From Pegoplata infirma (taxonomy: Eukaryota; Arthropoda; Insecta; Diptera; Anthomyiidae): DNA of 64,000 nt. Below the pieces are notes generated by a model. It made no database searches. It was not told where the DNA came from and saw only the letters and a program-made list of their open reading frames with translations. Positions within the stretch are counted from its first letter, which is position 1. Every line of letters starts with the position of its first letter. This document shows positions 10,495-21,903 of this stretch, one piece after another. The stretch lies in assembly GCA_963921195.1 (NCBI GenBank), contig OY992538.1, positions 81,554,093-81,618,092 on the forward strand, given 5' to 3'. The translations under genes and the position numbers were made by a program.

Positions 10495-10960
10495 AACGTA
10501 AGATATATATTGTCGGTTCCCTACACTATTGTTTTCCGGAAAATGGGTCCTCAGTCCAAACGCGGCTTAATTGGATCAATATTTGGTAAGATCTATAAAA
10601 AAAGTGTTTAAAATACGCACAAACTAAATTTGAGTAACAGAATTATGTGAATATCTGGAGAAATTTGTATATGTGGACTTATTGTAAGATCAAAAATAAT
10701 ACACCAAGAAGAAAATTTTTAAAAAAATATCACCCATTTTCATGTATTTTGAGAGATTTATGTGAATGTCGGTAGGGTGGTTTGTATGAGAATTATAACG
10801 GTACGATTCCGTTTAAATTTGGAATGGTGATTTATGAATATAAAATACTTTTGCCGGTCAAATTTCGGAAGTATTTATATATTTAATATGGTTATTAGGA
10901 TAATTTAAGCCCAAACATTTTAATCCACGATTTTCGCTGTAAATTAAAATCACGTTTATT
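10495..10960 (-). repeat. Truncated copy of the fly-type dispersed repeat
   Basis: CCCTACACTATTGTTTTCCG, then AAATGGGTCC..CAGTCCAAACG, is the inverse of the right end of the fuller copy at 26552-27357, which reads GGACCCATTTTCCGG then GGTGTAGGG. It also retains GAGAGATTTATGTGAATGTC. The short frame at 10408-10611 overlaps it and is not a gene. Confidence 0.65.
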
Positions 10961-11000
10961 AAGATTTAGCTGTTGTATAAATTTTCTTGCTATACATTTA

Positions 11001-11114
11001 GGCTCTTATTCATAATACTTATAACAGACTTATTGTAGGTTTATTTGACAATTGTTCCTGCAATATCTGTCAAATAAACCTACTTTAAATATATTTTAGG
11101 TTTTATGAATAACC
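11001..11114. mobile_element. Short palindromic MITE (114 bp)
   Basis: It starts GGCTCTTATTCATAATAC and ends with the near-complement GTTTTATGAATAACC. The inner arms contain the perfect inverted pair AGGTTTATTTGACA / TGTCAAATAAACCT around a ~15-base loop. ACATTTA lies to the left and ACATTAG to the right, a possible imperfect target duplication. The same end occurs inverted at 1-23. Confidence 0.75.
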
Positions 11115-11552
11115 ACATTAGATAATACACCAACTATAATAACAATAAAATAAGGTTAAAGGATTGTGTTTAAAGGATATGTGAAAAGACTGAACTGTAA
11201 CTTTCATACATCTACACACATTTCCTTTTGTAAGGTATTCATCAAGATTGATTGAAATCTTTGTTGGTAATTAATTAACTTTAAATTGTGCATTCTAAAT
11301 TAATGAACATATTAAGGAAATAGTTAAATATAAACTGTAATCAAGACTAACGGTCAGGTGAAGAAGTTAGTTTTAAATTAATTTAAATTTAAATTGTATG
11401 TGTAAGTTACTAAAGTCTGGTCATTATATGTGAACCAGGAATAATGATAATCGTATTTTTGTTCAGAGAATCAATGTTCAGAATCAGAAAATAATATTGA
11501 AATTAAATTAATAATCAAATTGGTAAAAAAACATGTCAAAAACGAAATAGGC
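11115..11552. other. No recognisable feature
   Basis: AT-rich sequence between the MITE and the giant foldback. No long open frame, tandem repeat or inverted repeat was noticed. Confidence 0.5.
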
Positions 11553-11565
11553 ACTACACCTTTTC

Positions 11566-11892
11566 CAATTGAAATTCAGAAAAGATCAATTGTAATTCAG
11601 AAATCCCAATTGAAATTCAGAAAAGCACAATTGAAATTCAGAAATCATAATTGAAATTCAGAAAAGCCCAATTGAAATTCAGAAATCACAATTGAAATTC
11701 AGAAAAACCCAATTGAAATTCAGAAATCACAATTGAAATTCAGAAAAGCCCAATTGAAATTCAGAAATCACAATTGAAATTCAGAAAAGCCCAACTGAAA
11801 TTCAGAAAAGATCAATTGAAATTCAGAAAAGCACAATTGAAATTCAGAAATCACAATTGAAATTCAGAAAAGCCCAATTGAAATTCAGAAAA
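11566..11892 (+). repeat. 20-22 bp satellite, left module 1 (about 16 units)
   Basis: Unit AATTGAAATTCAGAAA plus a variable tail (AGCCC, AGCAC, TCAC, TCGT, AGATC). It begins right after the terminal ACACCTTTTCC. Confidence 0.95.
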
Positions 11893-12095
11893 TGTAAACA
11901 AACCAATTATGAGTCACCACTACATATACACATTAAACAAATGCTGTACAACTATGAGAGTATTTAACTTTATTCTCTTGCTACGTATTGTAGAGAGCAG
12001 ACAGACAATAATACACTCATAGAATGTTGTAGGTAAAATTTAGTTTAACAGAATTTTTATTATTTTTTTGTAAATTAATTAATATACACCTTTTC
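11893..12095. repeat. Spacer between left satellite modules
   Basis: Holds GTAAACAAACCAATTA, GAGTCACCACTACATA, TTAAACAAATG and TATGAGAGTAT, then the module start ACACCTTTTCC. It is homologous to 14240-14500 and, inverted, to 19577-19830. The repeating unit of the arm is therefore satellite plus spacer. Confidence 0.85.
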
Positions 12096-14239
12096 CAATT
12101 GAAATTCAGAAAAGATCAATTGTAATTCAGAAATCTCAATTGAAATTCAGAAAAGCACAATTGAAATTCAGAAATCGTAATTGAAATTCAGAAAAGCCCA
12201 ATTGAAATTCAGAAATCACAATTGAAATTCAGAAAAGCCCAATTGAAATTCAGAAATCACAATTGAAATTCAGAAAAGCCCAATTGAAATTCAGAAATCA
12301 CAATTGAAATTCAGAAAAGCACAATTGAAATACAGAAAAGATCAATTGAAATTCAGAAAAGCCCAATTGAAATTCAGAAAAGCACAATTGAAATTCAGAA
12401 AAACCCAATTGAAATTCAGAAAAGCACAATTGAAATTCAGAAAACCCCAATTGAAATTCAGAAAAGCACAATTGAAATTCAGAAAAGCACAATTGAAATT
12501 CAGAAATCGTAATTGAAATTCAGAAAAGCCCAATTGAAATTCAGAAAAGCACAATTGAAATTCAGAAAAGCCCAATTGAAATTCAGAAAAGCATAATTGA
12601 AATTCAGAAATCGTAATTGAAATTCAGAAATCGTAATTGAAATTCAGAAAAGCCCAATTGAAATTCAGAAAATCACAATTGAAATTCAGAAAATCACAAT
12701 TGAAATTCAGAAAAGCCCAATTGAAATTCAGAAAAGCACAGTTGAAATTCAGAAAAGCACAATTGAAATTCAGAAAATCACAATTGAAATTCAGAAAATC
12801 ACAATTGAAATTCAGAAAAGCACAATTGAAATTCAGAAAATCACAATTGAAATTCAGAATAGCCCAATTGAAATTCAGAAAATCACAATTGGAATTCAGA
12901 AAAGCCCAATTGAAATTCAGAAAATCACAATTGAAATTCAGAAAAGCCCAATTGAAATTCAGAAATCGTAATTGAAATTCAGAAAAGCCCAATTGAAATT
13001 CAGAAAAGCACAATTGAAATTCAGAAAACCCCAATTGAAATTCAGAAAAGCACAATTGAAATTCAGAAAAGCACAATTGAAATTTAGAAATCGTAATTGA
13101 AATTCAGAAAAGCCCAATTGAAATTCAGAAAATCACAATTGAAATTCAGAAATGCCTAATTGAAATTCAGAAAAGCATAATTGAAATTCAGAAATCGTAA
13201 TTGAAATTCAGAAATCGTAATTGAAATTCAGAAAAGCCCAATTGAAATTCAGAAAATCACAATTGAAATTCAGAAAATCACAATTGAAATTCAGAAAAGC
13301 CTAATTGAAATTCAGAAAAGCACAATTGAAATTCAGAAAAGCACAATTGAAATTCAGAAAATCACAATTGAAATTCAGAAAATCACAATTGAAATTCAGA
13401 AAAACACAATTGAAATTCAGAAAATCACAATTGAAATTCAGAATAGCCCAATTGAAATTCAGAAAATCACAATTGAAATTCAGAAAAGCCCAATTGAAAT
13501 TCAGAAAATCACAATTGAAATTCAGAAAAGCCCAATTGAAATTCAGAAATCGTAATTGAAATTCAGAAAAGCCCAATTGAAATTCAGAAAAGCACAATTG
13601 AAATTCAGAAAAGCACAATTGAAATTCAGAAAAGCCCAATTGAAATTCAGAAAAGACCAATTGAAATTCAGAAATCGTAATTGAATTTCAGAAAAGCCCA
13701 ATTGAAATTCAGAAAATCACAATTGAAATTCAGAAAATCACAATTGAAATTCAGAAAAGCCCAATTGAAATTCAGAAAAGCACAATTGAATTTCAGAAAA
13801 GCACAATTGAAATTCAGAAAATCACAATTGAAATTCAGAAAATCACAATTGAAATTCAGAAAAGCCCAATTGAAATTCAGAAATCGTAATTGAAATTCAG
13901 AAAAGCACAATTGAAATTCAGAAAATCACAATTGAAATTCAGAATAGCCCAATTGAAATTCAGAAAATCACAATTAAAATTCAGAAAAGCCCAATTGAAA
14001 TTCAGAAAATCACAATTGAAATTCAGAAAAGCCCAATTGAAATTCAGAAATCGTAATTGAAATTCAGAAAAGCCCAATTGAAATTCAGAAAAGCACAATT
14101 GAAATTCAGAAAAGCACAATTGAAATTCAGAAAAGCCCAATTGAAATTCAGAAAAGACCAATTGAAATTCAGAAAATCACAATTGAAATTCAGAAAAGCC
14201 CAATTGAAATTCAGAAATCACAATTGAAATTCAGAAAAT
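12096..14239 (+). repeat. 20-22 bp satellite, left module 2 (about 100 units)
   Basis: The same AATTGAAATTCAGAAA unit. Blocks of units recur in the same order of tails (for example around 12637, 13200 and 13681), which indicates a higher-order repeat of roughly half a kilobase. The 21-base period equals seven codons and contains no stop in most frames, so it produces many meaningless open frames on both strands. Confidence 0.95.
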
Positions 14240-15327
14240 GTAAACAAACCAAATGTAAACAACTCAAATATTAGTCACCACTACATAGACAGATTAAACA
14301 AATGATGTACAATTAATATGTATATGAGAGTATCGAACTTTATTCTCTACGTATTGCAGAGATCAGACAGAAAATACACTAATAAAATGTTGTTGGTAAA
14401 ATCAAGTGAAACTGACTTTATTTTTTTTTTATCTACATAATTTTTTATTAGTATTGCGAACAAAAATATTTACTCTACCACGTAACATAAATATTGCTAT
14501 ATACATTAGGCTGGGTCGTATTCCAACAAAGTGCTCAGATCAACTATTAATAGCGAAAAAAAGTTGGTACAAGTAAATACAAGCAATTTAAAACCAAAAT
14601 GAACCAAATCGGTCCACGGCTTTCGTTCTCGCATCGCGGGTCAAAATTGCGGTTTTTGAAAAAGTGGACATAATTTAAAAAAAAAATATTAAATATTAAA
14701 AAAAATTATTAAAAAAAAAAATTTTTTTTTGTGTCGAATTAATTCAAAGTTATTTAGAAAAATTTTGTTTGTTTTTTTTCGGATATCGATAACCCACATT
14801 TTTAATATGGAGCTCAAAACTACTTTTTCACTATTTTAAAAATTTAGTGAAACAAAATTTTTAAATATATTAGTTTATCCACTTGATGTCATTGAATACA
14901 TCTCAGGGATTGTAGAAAAAAATTCTTAGTTAAATTCCTTCGTCCAGTTGGTGTGTGGAGTGATTTGAATTTAGCGGATTTCCAGAATATGTGTTTTTAT
15001 CGGCATTTTTGACTAATTTGTAGTTGTTAGAAACATTTTACTTAAATTAACCAACTTTTTTTGTTCAAATGGTTGTTTTGGACCATAGTAACTCTGCTTT
15101 GAAATAATAGGCTTTTTTTGCTCATAGTCAAATGGACTTTTTTGACATATTAAATAATATGTTTTTCACTTTTAGCTTTACACAGTAAAAACGACGAAGA
15201 CGTAATGTAGTTTCGGATGCCATTTTTTTATTTTATTTAGTTTTAAACACTTTCCGCTTAAGTGCGCTTACTTTAAAACGTTAATTTTAATTCGATCGTT
15301 TAAATGCATTTCCCGCTCAAACGATTC
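14240..15327. repeat. Left unique arm of the giant foldback
   Basis: Non-satellite arm including GGCTGGGTCGTATTCCAAC near 14512 and TTTCCGCTTAAGTGCGCTTA near 15252. It matches the inverse of 15431-16736 and 18001-18058 with a few percent divergence. It keeps the uninterrupted site AAACAAATGATGTACAATT near 14297-14315, which in the right arm is split by the hAT insertion. Confidence 0.88.
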
Positions 15328-15430
15328 ACTCGCAGATGTACATATCTTTCATTTTATAATCATAGTCAAAATGGACTTTTTAACATTCTAAATAAGTTTT
15401 TCACTCTTAGCTTAACCCAGGAACAACGAC
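15328..15430. other. Central spacer of the foldback
   Basis: About 100 bp between the arms. It contains CATAGTCAAAATGGAC, TTCTAAATAAG and TTTTTCACTCTTAGCTT, a degenerate direct copy of left-arm sequence at about 15125-15180. Confidence 0.75.
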
Positions 15431-16736
15431 GAATCGTTTAAGCGGGGAATGCATTTAAACGATCGCATTTAAATTAACGTTTTAAAGTAAGCGCACTTAA
15501 GCGGAAAGTGTTTAAAACTAAATAAAATAAAAAAAATGGCATCCGAAATTTCATTACGTCTTCGTCGTTTTTACTGTGTAAAGCTAAAAGTGAAAAACAT
15601 ATTATTTAATATGTCAAAAAAGTCCATTTTGACTATGAGCAAAAAAAACAGCTGTTTTTTGGGCGTTCGTTCAACAAGGGCTAAAGATGTCCTTCAAGAA
15701 AACTTTGTATAAATTTGTAATTGTTGATTATTTAAACACATACACGATTTTAGAGTGAGGAATTTTCGAAAATTTCATTGGAGGAATTTTTAACCTCGTG
15801 CCGGCAAGGGTTAACGTTGTCCAAAAAGCCTATTATTTCAAAGCAGAGTTACTATGGTCAAAAACAACCATTTGAATAAAAAAGTTGGTTAATTTAAGTA
15901 AAATGTTGCTAACAACTACAAATTAGTCAAAAATGTCGATAAAAACACATGTTCTGGAAATCCGCTAAATTCAAATCGCTCCACACACCAACTGGACGAA
16001 GGAATTTAACTAAGAATTTTTTTCTACAATCCCTGAGATGTATTCAATGATATCAAGTGGATAAACTAATATATTTAAAAATTTTGTTTCACTAAATTTT
16101 TAAAATAGTGAAAAAGTAGTTTTGAGCTCCATGTTAAAAATGTGAGTTTTTTTTGGCCTCACGTTTGGGTGGGTTATCGATATCCGGAAAAAACAAACAA
16201 AATTTTTCTAAATATCTTTGGATTAATGCGATACAAAAAAAATATTTTTTTTTTTTAATAATTTTTTTTTAAATGTTTTTTTTTTTATTTTTGTACTAAA
16301 AGGTACATAAAAATAAATACATTTTATTTTTTTTAAATATTTAATTTTTTTTTTTAAATTATGTCCATTTTTTCAAAAACCGCAATTTTGACCCACGATG
16401 CGAGAACGGAAGCCATGGACCGATTTTGTTCATTTTGGTTTTAAATTGCTTGTATTTACTTGTACCAACTTTTTTTTCACTATTAATAGTTGATCTGAGC
16501 ACTTTGTTGGAATACGACCCAGCCTAATGTATATAGCAATATTTATGTTACGTGGTAGAGTAAATATTTTTGTTCGCAATACTAATAAAAAATGATGTAG
16601 ATAAAAAAAAAAATAAAGTCAGTTTCACTTGATTTTACCAACAACATTTTATTAGTGTATTTTCTGTCTGATCTCTGCAAATACGTAGAGAATAAAATTC
16701 GATACTCTCATATACATATTAATTGTACATCATTTG

Positions 16737-17992
16737 CAGTGATGCCATTTTAGCACTTTTAGTGCTAGATCTAACACTTTTTTTTTGGACTTAGCACTAA
16801 ATTTTTGGAAAAAAGTGCCAAGTGCTAACTTAGCACTTTTTTAAAATTTTTTAGCATTTTTAGCATTTTTTTCACATATTAGTTTTTGTTAAAATCTTTT
16901 CTATATATATGTATTCAACTCTTTTCAAAAGAACCTTCACATTCCAACAACATAAATTTTATAATTAAGAAGAGCAGACAGACGAAAAGCTAATTTTTCA
17001 AAGTCCATTTCGCTTGCACTTTCAATAATTTAATGCGCGAGCCCAACTTCCAGGACCCTAAACATTTTTCTTACTTTTTTGTGGGTTTAGTTAGACATAA
17101 TATTTTGTTTTGAAGAGCTCGACATTTTTAGCAATTACTCGCGGTGTGCAATTCGCTTTGCAGAAAATGTTATATTTTCTACTGATATTGATTGACATTG
17201 TTGTAATTCTGAATAATGATTGTTCTGAATTTATTTACAAAATGTTTCAATAATTTCAATGTAACTAATTTCTATTTTCATAATTAAATATTGTTGAGAC
17301 AAATTTGGGAGTTATTTCATAATGAAATAACTCTCAAACTTAAAAATGTAACAACTTTCAAAAAAATTAAATAAGTCTAGCAGATTTGGGAGTTATTTAA
17401 AAATAAAATAACTCCCAAATATGGATTTTTGGGCCTTATTTAATTTTTTTCTTGGGACTTATTTCATGGTGCCCAGTTAAAATTCAGAAAACTTAATTGA
17501 AATTCAGAAATCCAAATTGAAATTAATAAAAGACTAATGAAAAAATCCCAATTTGAAATTCAGAAAACCCAATTGAAATTTATAAATCAAACTAGAAATT
17601 CAGAAGATAAAAAAAAAATAATTTAAATTTAGATAACCCAATTGAAAAACAGAAAACCTTTTTGAAATTCTGAAAAACTAATCAAAATTTAGAAGACCAA
17701 TGGAAATTCCGAAATCCAAATTATAATTAAGAAATGATTAATTGAAATTCAAAATTTTTCAATGAAATTAATGAAACCCAATTGAAATTAGGAAAACGCA
17801 ATTGAAATTAAAAAAAAAATAAATTGAAATTCTGAAAACCGAATTAAAACTAAGAAAATGTGTGTACAGTTATTATAAAACATCGTTATTTGTGGATTTT
17901 ATAAAAGAAAAAATTAAAAAAAATCTAGCACTTTTTAGCACTTTTTTTTCTGCTATTTAGCATTTTTTCACAATTATCTTATGGCAACACTG
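16737..17992. mobile_element. Non-autonomous hAT element inserted in the right foldback arm
   Basis: The ends are CAGTGATGCCATTTTAGCAC and TTATGGCAACACTG. Perfect 8-bp duplications ATCATTTG lie at 16729-16736 and 17993-18000, and the left foldback arm shows the empty site. Subterminal AGTGCTAGATCTAACACT resembles the end of the 46846-48173 element, so the two are one family. Inside, 17475-17860 is a degenerate version of the AATTGAAATTCAGAAA satellite. No transposase frame. Confidence 0.92.
17475..17860. repeat. Degenerate 20-22 bp satellite inside the hAT element
   Basis: Repeated near-matches to AATTGAAATTCAGAAAA (for example AAAATTCAGAAAACTTAATTG and TGAAATTCAGAAAACCC) are spaced irregularly and are heavily mutated compared with the surrounding arrays. 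Confidence 0.8.
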
Positions 17993-18060
17993 ATCATTTG
18001 TTTAATCTGTCTATGTAGTGGTGACTAATATTTGGGTTGTTTACATTTGGTTTGTTTACA

Positions 18061-19576
18061 TTTTCTGAATTTCAATTGTGATTTCTGAATTTCAATTGGG
18101 CTTTTCTGAATTTCAATTCTGATTTTCTGAATTTCAATTGGGCTTTTCTGAATTTCAATTGTGCTTTTCTGAATTTCAATTGTGCTTTTCTGAATTTCAA
18201 TTGGGCTTTTCTGAATTTTAATTACGATTTCTGAATTTCAATTGGGCTTTTCTGAATTTCAATTGTGATTTTCTGAATTTTAATTGGGCTTTTCTGAATT
18301 TCAATTGTGATTTTCTGAATTTCAATTGGGCTATTCTGAATTTCAATTGTGATTTTCTGAATTTCAATTGTGCTTTTCTGAATTTCAATTACGATTTCTG
18401 AATTTCAATTGGGCTTTTCTGAATTTCAATTGTGATTTTCTGAATTTCAATTGTGATTTTCTGAATTTCAATTGTGCTTTTCTGAATTTCAATTGTGCTT
18501 TTCTGAATTTCAATTGGGCTTTTCTGAATTTCAATTGTGATTTTCTGAATTTCAATTGTGATTTTCTGAATTTCAATTGGGCTTTTCTGAATTTCAATTA
18601 CGATTTCTGAATTTCAATTGGTCTTTTCTGAATTTCAATTGGGCTTTTCTGAATTTCAATTGTGCTTTTCTGAATTTCAATTGTGCTTTTCTGAATTTCA
18701 ATTGGGCTTTTCTGAATTTCAATTACGATTTCTGAATTTCAATTGGGCTTTTCTGAATTTCAATTGTAATTTTCTGAATTTCAATTGGGCTTTTCTGAAT
18801 TTCAATTGTGATTTTCTGAATTTCAATTGGGCTATTCTGAATTTCAATTGTGATTTTCTGAATTTCAATTGTGCTTTTCTGAATTTCAATTACGATTTCT
18901 GAATTTCAATTGGGCTTTTCTGAATTTCAATTGTGATTTTCTGAATTTCAATTGTGATTTTCTGAATTTCAATTGTGCTTTTCTGAATTTCAATTGTGCT
19001 TTTCTGAATTTCAATTGGGCTTTTCTGAATTTCAATTGTGATTTTCTGAATTTCAATTGTGATTTTCTGAATTTCAATTGGGCTTTTCTGAATTTCAATT
19101 ACGATTTCTGAATTTCAATTACGATTTCTGAATTTCAATTGTGCTTTTCTGAATTTCAATTGGGCTTTTCTGAATTTCAATTACGATTTCTGAATTTCAA
19201 TTGTGCTTTTCTGAATTTCAATTGTGCTTTTCTGAATTTCAATTGGGGTTTTCTGAATTTCAATTGTGCTTTTCTGAATTTCAATTGGGGTTTTCTGAAT
19301 TTCAATTGTGCTTTTCTGAATTTCAATTGGGCTTTTCTGAATTTCAATTGATCTTTTCTGAATTTCAATTGTGCTTTTCTGAATTTCAATTGTGATTTCT
19401 GAATTTCAATTGGGCTTTTCTGAATTTCAACTGTGATTTCTGAATTTCAATTGGGCTTTTCTGAATTTCAATTATGATTTCTGAATTTCAATTGGGCTAT
19501 TCTGAATTTCAATTGGGATTTCTGAATTTCAATTGTGATTTCTGAATTACAATTGATCTTTTCTGAATTTCAATTG
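18061..19576 (-). repeat. 20-22 bp satellite, right inner module (about 72 units)
   Basis: Inverse orientation (CTGAATTTCAATT). The blocks at 18368-18610 and 18869-19111 are the same over many units, giving a 501-bp higher-order repeat. It ends with GGAAAAGGTGTAGTG. Confidence 0.95.
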
Positions 19577-19830
19577 GAAAAGGTGTAGTGAACAAAAATA
19601 TTTACTCTACCTTGACAAATGCATTAATGAAAAATTAGATTTAAAGAAAAATAATAAAAAGTCAGTTTCACTTGATGTTACCTTAAGCATTTTATGAGTG
19701 TATTGTCTGTCTGCTCTCTACAATACGTAGCAAGAGAATAAAGTTAGATACTCTCATATACACATCTCTGTACTGCATTTGCATAATGTGTCTATGTTTG
19801 TAGTGGTGACTAATAATTGGTTTGTTTACA
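19577..19830. repeat. Spacer between right satellite modules
   Basis: Inverse homologue of 11893-12095 and 14240-14500, with ACTCTACC, AAAGTCAGTTTCACTTGAT, GTCTGTCTGCTCTC and GTAGTGGTGACTAATAATTGG. Confidence 0.85.
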
Positions 19831-20992
19831 TTTTCTGAATTTCAATTGTGATTTCTGAATTTCAATTGTGATTTCTGAATTTCAATTGGGCTTTTCTGAA
19901 TTTCAATTGTGATTTTCTGAATTTCAATTGTGATTTTCTGAATTTCAATTGGGCTTTTCTGAATTTCAATTGTGCTTTTCTGAATTTCAATTGGGCTTTT
20001 CTGAATTTCAATTGGGCTTTTCTGAATTTCAATTACGATTTCTGAATTTCAATTGGGCTTTTCTGAATTTCAATTGTGGTTTTCTGAATTTCAATTGGGC
20101 TTTTCTGAATTTCAATTGTGCTTTTCTGAATTTCAATTGTGCTTTTCTGAATTTCAATTGTGTTTTTCTGAATTTCAATTGGGCTTTTCTGAATTTCAAT
20201 TGTGATTTTCTGAATTTCAATTGTGATTTTCTGAATTTCAATTGGGCTTTTCTGAATTTCAATTACGATTTCTGAATTTCAATTGGGCTTTTCTGAATTT
20301 CAATTGTGCTTTTCTGAATTTCAATTGTGCTTTTCTGAATTTCAATTGGGCTTTTCTGAATTTCAATTGCGTTTTTCTGAATTTCAATTGTGCTTTTCTG
20401 AATTTCAATTGCGATTTTCTGAATTTCAATTGTGCTTTTCTGAATTTCAATTGGGCTTTTCTGAATTTCAATTACGATTTCTGAATTTCAATTGGGCTTT
20501 TCTGAATTTCAATTGTGCTTTTCTGAATTTCAATTGTGCTTTTCTGAATTTCAATTGTGCTTTTCTGAATTTCAATTGTGATTTTCTGAATTTCAATTAC
20601 GATTTCTGAATTTCAATTGTTTTTTTCTGAATTTCAATTGGGCTTTTCTGAATTTCAATTACGATTTCTGAATTTCAATTGTGCTTTTCTGAATTTCAAT
20701 TGGGCTTTTCTGAATTTCAATTGTGCTTTTCTGAATTTCAATTGTGATTTTCTGAATTTCAATTGTGCTTTTCTGAATTTCAATTGGGCTTTTCTGAATT
20801 TCAATTGTGATTTCTGAATTTCAATTGTGCTTTTCTGAATTTCAATTGTGATTTCTGAATTTCAATTGGGCTTTTCTGAATTTCAATTATGATTTCTGAA
20901 TTTCAATTGGGCTATTCTGAATTTCAATTGGGATTTCTGAATTTCAATTGTGATTTCTGAATTACAATTGATCTTTTCTGAATTTCAATTGG
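19831..20992 (-). repeat. 20-22 bp satellite, right outer module (about 55 units)
   Basis: CTGAATTTCAATT units with the same tail set. It ends with CTGAATTACAATTGATC and the terminal GGAAAAGGTGTAGT, mirroring 11553-11605. Confidence 0.95.
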
Positions 20993-21004
20993 AAAAGGTG
21001 TAGT

Positions 21005-21288
21005 CAATTTATCAAAGTTGTAATTCCATATCGTCCTAGAATAACCGTATTTGACTACTAAACTGCATGCAATAAAGATATGAACATTTTTAAACGCTAT
21101 TATGAAAGTTTTTAATATTTTTGATGTGGCACTTCGTGTTTGTTAGGGCGTCCCGTCAAATTTAAATTTTCGAATTTCATGTCGTAATACCTGCCAAACG
21201 ATGGTCACATTAGAGCTGACTGTGGGAAAATTTACGAAAGAATTTCGCAAGGTCATCTTCAGTCGGCAACCAGCGGTCAAAGTTAAAA
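21005..21288. other. No recognisable feature
   Basis: Single-copy-looking AT-rich sequence between the foldback and the next dispersed repeat. No open frame or repeat was seen. Confidence 0.5.
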
Positions 21289-21903
21289 AATACAAGTAAA
21301 AAAGTTAAATTCGGCCTTGCCGAATGTAGTGATACCCTCCACAATTTCAAAAAGATTATTGCAAAAAACTTTATTTAAAAGGAAATTACTTTTGAAAAAA
21401 AAAAATTTTTTTGAAAAAAAAATTTCCGCGAAAAAAAATTTTGTAAAAAAAATCCGCGATTTTTTTTTTTGTCAAAAAATATGTTCGTACTTGTTTAAAT
21501 TACATTTGGTGTTCAATTATGTTCACATATGTCAACCAGAAGCCGAATTAAAGTATTTTGTATTTTTAGGTTATGTTGAATGTACTGAAATTTTTGAGGT
21601 GTGCTTACATTTTCGTTCATAACTTTTGAACCGCTGAACCGATTTCGCTCAAATGCAATACCAAACTTCTCGGGAGAACTTCCAATAAATATGTTAAGTT
21701 TCAGTCATCTTTGTGCAATATTATGTCCGTGACAGCATTTTCCACAGACAGACAGACGGACAGACGGACATCGCTAGAATGTCTTAAAATCGATCGGGCA
21801 TCATGAATATATATACTTTATGGGGTCCCAGATCGATATTTCGATGAGTTACAAACAGAATGACAAACTTATATATACCCTCTATCACTAAGTGGAGGGT
21901 ATA
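21289..21903 (-). repeat. Fly-type dispersed repeat, near-complete copy
   Basis: On the minus strand it runs from TATACCCTCCACTTAGTG, through GTCCGTCTGTCCGTCTGTC (near 21750-21770), to a GGGTATCACTACATTCGGC..GCCGAATTTAACTT end. The same ordered motifs occur at 26552-27357, 47320-47600, 55990-56100 and 57924-58290. Open frames across it share no protein family and are treated as chance. Confidence 0.75.

Larger units (their letters stand above)
15431..18060. repeat. Right unique arm of the giant foldback, interrupted
   Basis: Inverse of 14240-15327. It differs in two ways: an extra ~180 bp at about 15645-15825 (including ACCTCGTGCCGGCAAGGG) that the left arm lacks, and the hAT element 16737-17992. 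Homopolymer runs also vary. Confidence 0.88.
11553..21004. mobile_element. Giant foldback-like element with satellite arms (9.45 kb)
   Basis: The ends are ACTACACCTTTTCCAATTG and CAATTGGAAAAGGTGTAGT, perfect inverses. Each arm has two modules of a tandem 20-22 bp satellite plus a ~200-250 bp spacer, followed inward by ~0.8-1.1 kb of unique sequence that is inverted on the other side, around a ~100-bp centre (15328-15430). Tandem direct repeats inside long inverted termini are the hallmark of Foldback-type elements (FB and Galileo are the fly examples). Superfamily membership here is inference, because no transposase or clear target duplication is visible. Confidence 0.75.

Noticed and set aside
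12298..14161. Many open frames of 64-150 residues with KFRKAQL or FSEFQLC heptads, on both strands
   Set aside because: They are translations of the 20-22 bp satellite. A 21-base period equals seven codons, so one stop-free unit makes long frames in several phases. The same applies to 18368-20817.
11566..14239. Regularly spaced repeats that could suggest a CRISPR array
   Set aside because: The unit is contiguous without unique spacers, and the context is a eukaryotic foldback.
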